The position numbers and the translations under genes were made by a program. DNA of 5,830 bases from an uncultured bacterium (GTDB lineage Bacteria > Bacillota > Clostridia > TANB77 > CAG-508). The notes below the pieces were generated by a model. It saw nothing but the letters and a program-made list of their open reading frames with translations, was not told the origin of the DNA and did not search any database. Shown here piece by piece: positions 5,563 to 5,830 of this stretch; position 1 is the first letter of the stretch; each line of letters opens with the position of its first letter. The DNA lies in NCBI GenBank assembly GCA_905215615.1, contig CAJMQM010000050.1, positions 1 through 5,830 of the forward strand. Direction: 5' to 3'.

Positions 5563-5830
5563 ATGCCTATAGCAGAAAATCAAGAAGTAAAAGGGAAAAA
5601 GAGGAAGGAGTTGTTGTTACCGAAAAACGATATTGTGTTTCAAGCCCTATTCACACGAGGGAGAGAAAGTATAACAAAAGCATTATTAGAAGATATACTA
5701 AAGATAAAAATAAACAAGCTAGATTTAGATAAAAGTAAAGATTTGTTAAATGAAAATACAGAAGATAAAAATGGCAGATTAGATTTAAGAGCAATAATAA
5801 ATGAAAATATAGAGTGTGATATAGAAGTAC
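5563..5830 (+). CDS. Rpn/PD-(D/E)XK family nuclease (annotated as recombination-promoting nuclease or transposase), 3' end outside window
   Basis: The first 89 residues are present; the frame runs off the window. Seen: a lysine-rich N-terminus (about 1-18), then LLPKNDIVFQALFTRG (18-33), matching the opening helix of Rpn-type proteins (usually PKxDxxFKxLFG). A helix-forming stretch ITKALLEDILKI (37-48) follows, then GRLDLRAIINENIECDIEV (71-89), the first strands of the nuclease core. In that family D74 and E88 (of an E-x-Q/K motif, last residue beyond the window) would be metal-binding catalytic residues. Characterised Rpn proteins are Mg/Ca-dependent DNA endonucleases that promote RecA-independent recombination; many annotations call them PD-(D/E)XK transposases. 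ATG 5563 is preceded by AAGGAGG (5553-5559), a strong but closely spaced site (3 nt). No later Met is available in the visible part. Such genes are often multi-copy in clostridial genomes. The full length and the remaining catalytic residue cannot be checked here. Confidence 0.85.
   Translation, partial: MPIAENQEVKGKKRKELLLPKNDIVFQALFTRGRESITKALLEDILKIKINKLDLDKSKDLLNENTEDKNGRLDLRAIINENIECDIEV

Noticed and set aside
5526..5732. Plus-strand 68-codon open frame
   Set aside because: It overlaps the nuclease gene in another frame; the frame from 5563 has the Shine-Dalgarno and the recognisable family motifs.
1..5830. CRISPR array, insertion-sequence ends or a PyrR-type attenuator
   Set aside because: No regularly spaced repeats, no paired terminal inverted repeats flanking a transposase, and the operon start where a PyrR attenuator would lie is outside the window.

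Overview
The window is AT-rich DNA from a low-GC Firmicute, most likely a member of the Clostridia. The evidence is the strong preference for A/T-ending codons, GGAGG-type ribosome binding sites, a zinc-binding PyrI, a class 1B (PyrK-dependent) dihydroorotate dehydrogenase, and a tmRNA whose tag ends in ELAYAA. No genus can be named from this sequence.

Positions 1-4272 hold part of a plus-strand operon for de novo UMP synthesis, in the order pyrI (3' end only), pyrC, pyrF, pyrK, pyrD. PyrI is the regulatory subunit of aspartate carbamoyltransferase, which makes carbamoyl-aspartate. PyrC closes the ring to dihydroorotate. PyrD with PyrK oxidises dihydroorotate to orotate using NAD+. PyrF decarboxylates OMP to UMP. 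PyrE, needed between orotate and OMP, is not in the window; pyrB and carAB must lie upstream or elsewhere. All four complete proteins keep their expected active-site motifs. The unusual spot is the 113-nt pyrK-pyrD gap: a good Shine-Dalgarno sequence is separated from the pyrD start by a perfect 10-bp inverted repeat and tiny start-stop ORFs.

Positions 4273-4680 hold a possible promoter and a short coding remnant with clearly higher GC and different codon use. It looks foreign and is put out of frame with its start by one extra base. A strong hairpin at 4681-4718 then separates this plus-strand region from ssrA.

Positions 4720-5074 encode tmRNA (ssrA) on the minus strand, with a complete tRNA-like acceptor, the G3-U alanine identity pair, a T arm and a tag reading ADNRELAYAA. 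Its promoter lies at 5093-5121. A 488-nt gene-free, very AT-rich stretch follows, with a good plus-strand promoter (5271-5299), a candidate Spo0A box and a small GAAA-capped hairpin. At 5563 a plus-strand gene for an Rpn/PD-(D/E)XK family nuclease begins and runs off the window end.

Most of the window is ordinary housekeeping DNA. I see no clear new defence or mobile system. The points worth following are the pyrD leader, the foreign remnant beside ssrA, and the long leader before the Rpn-type gene.
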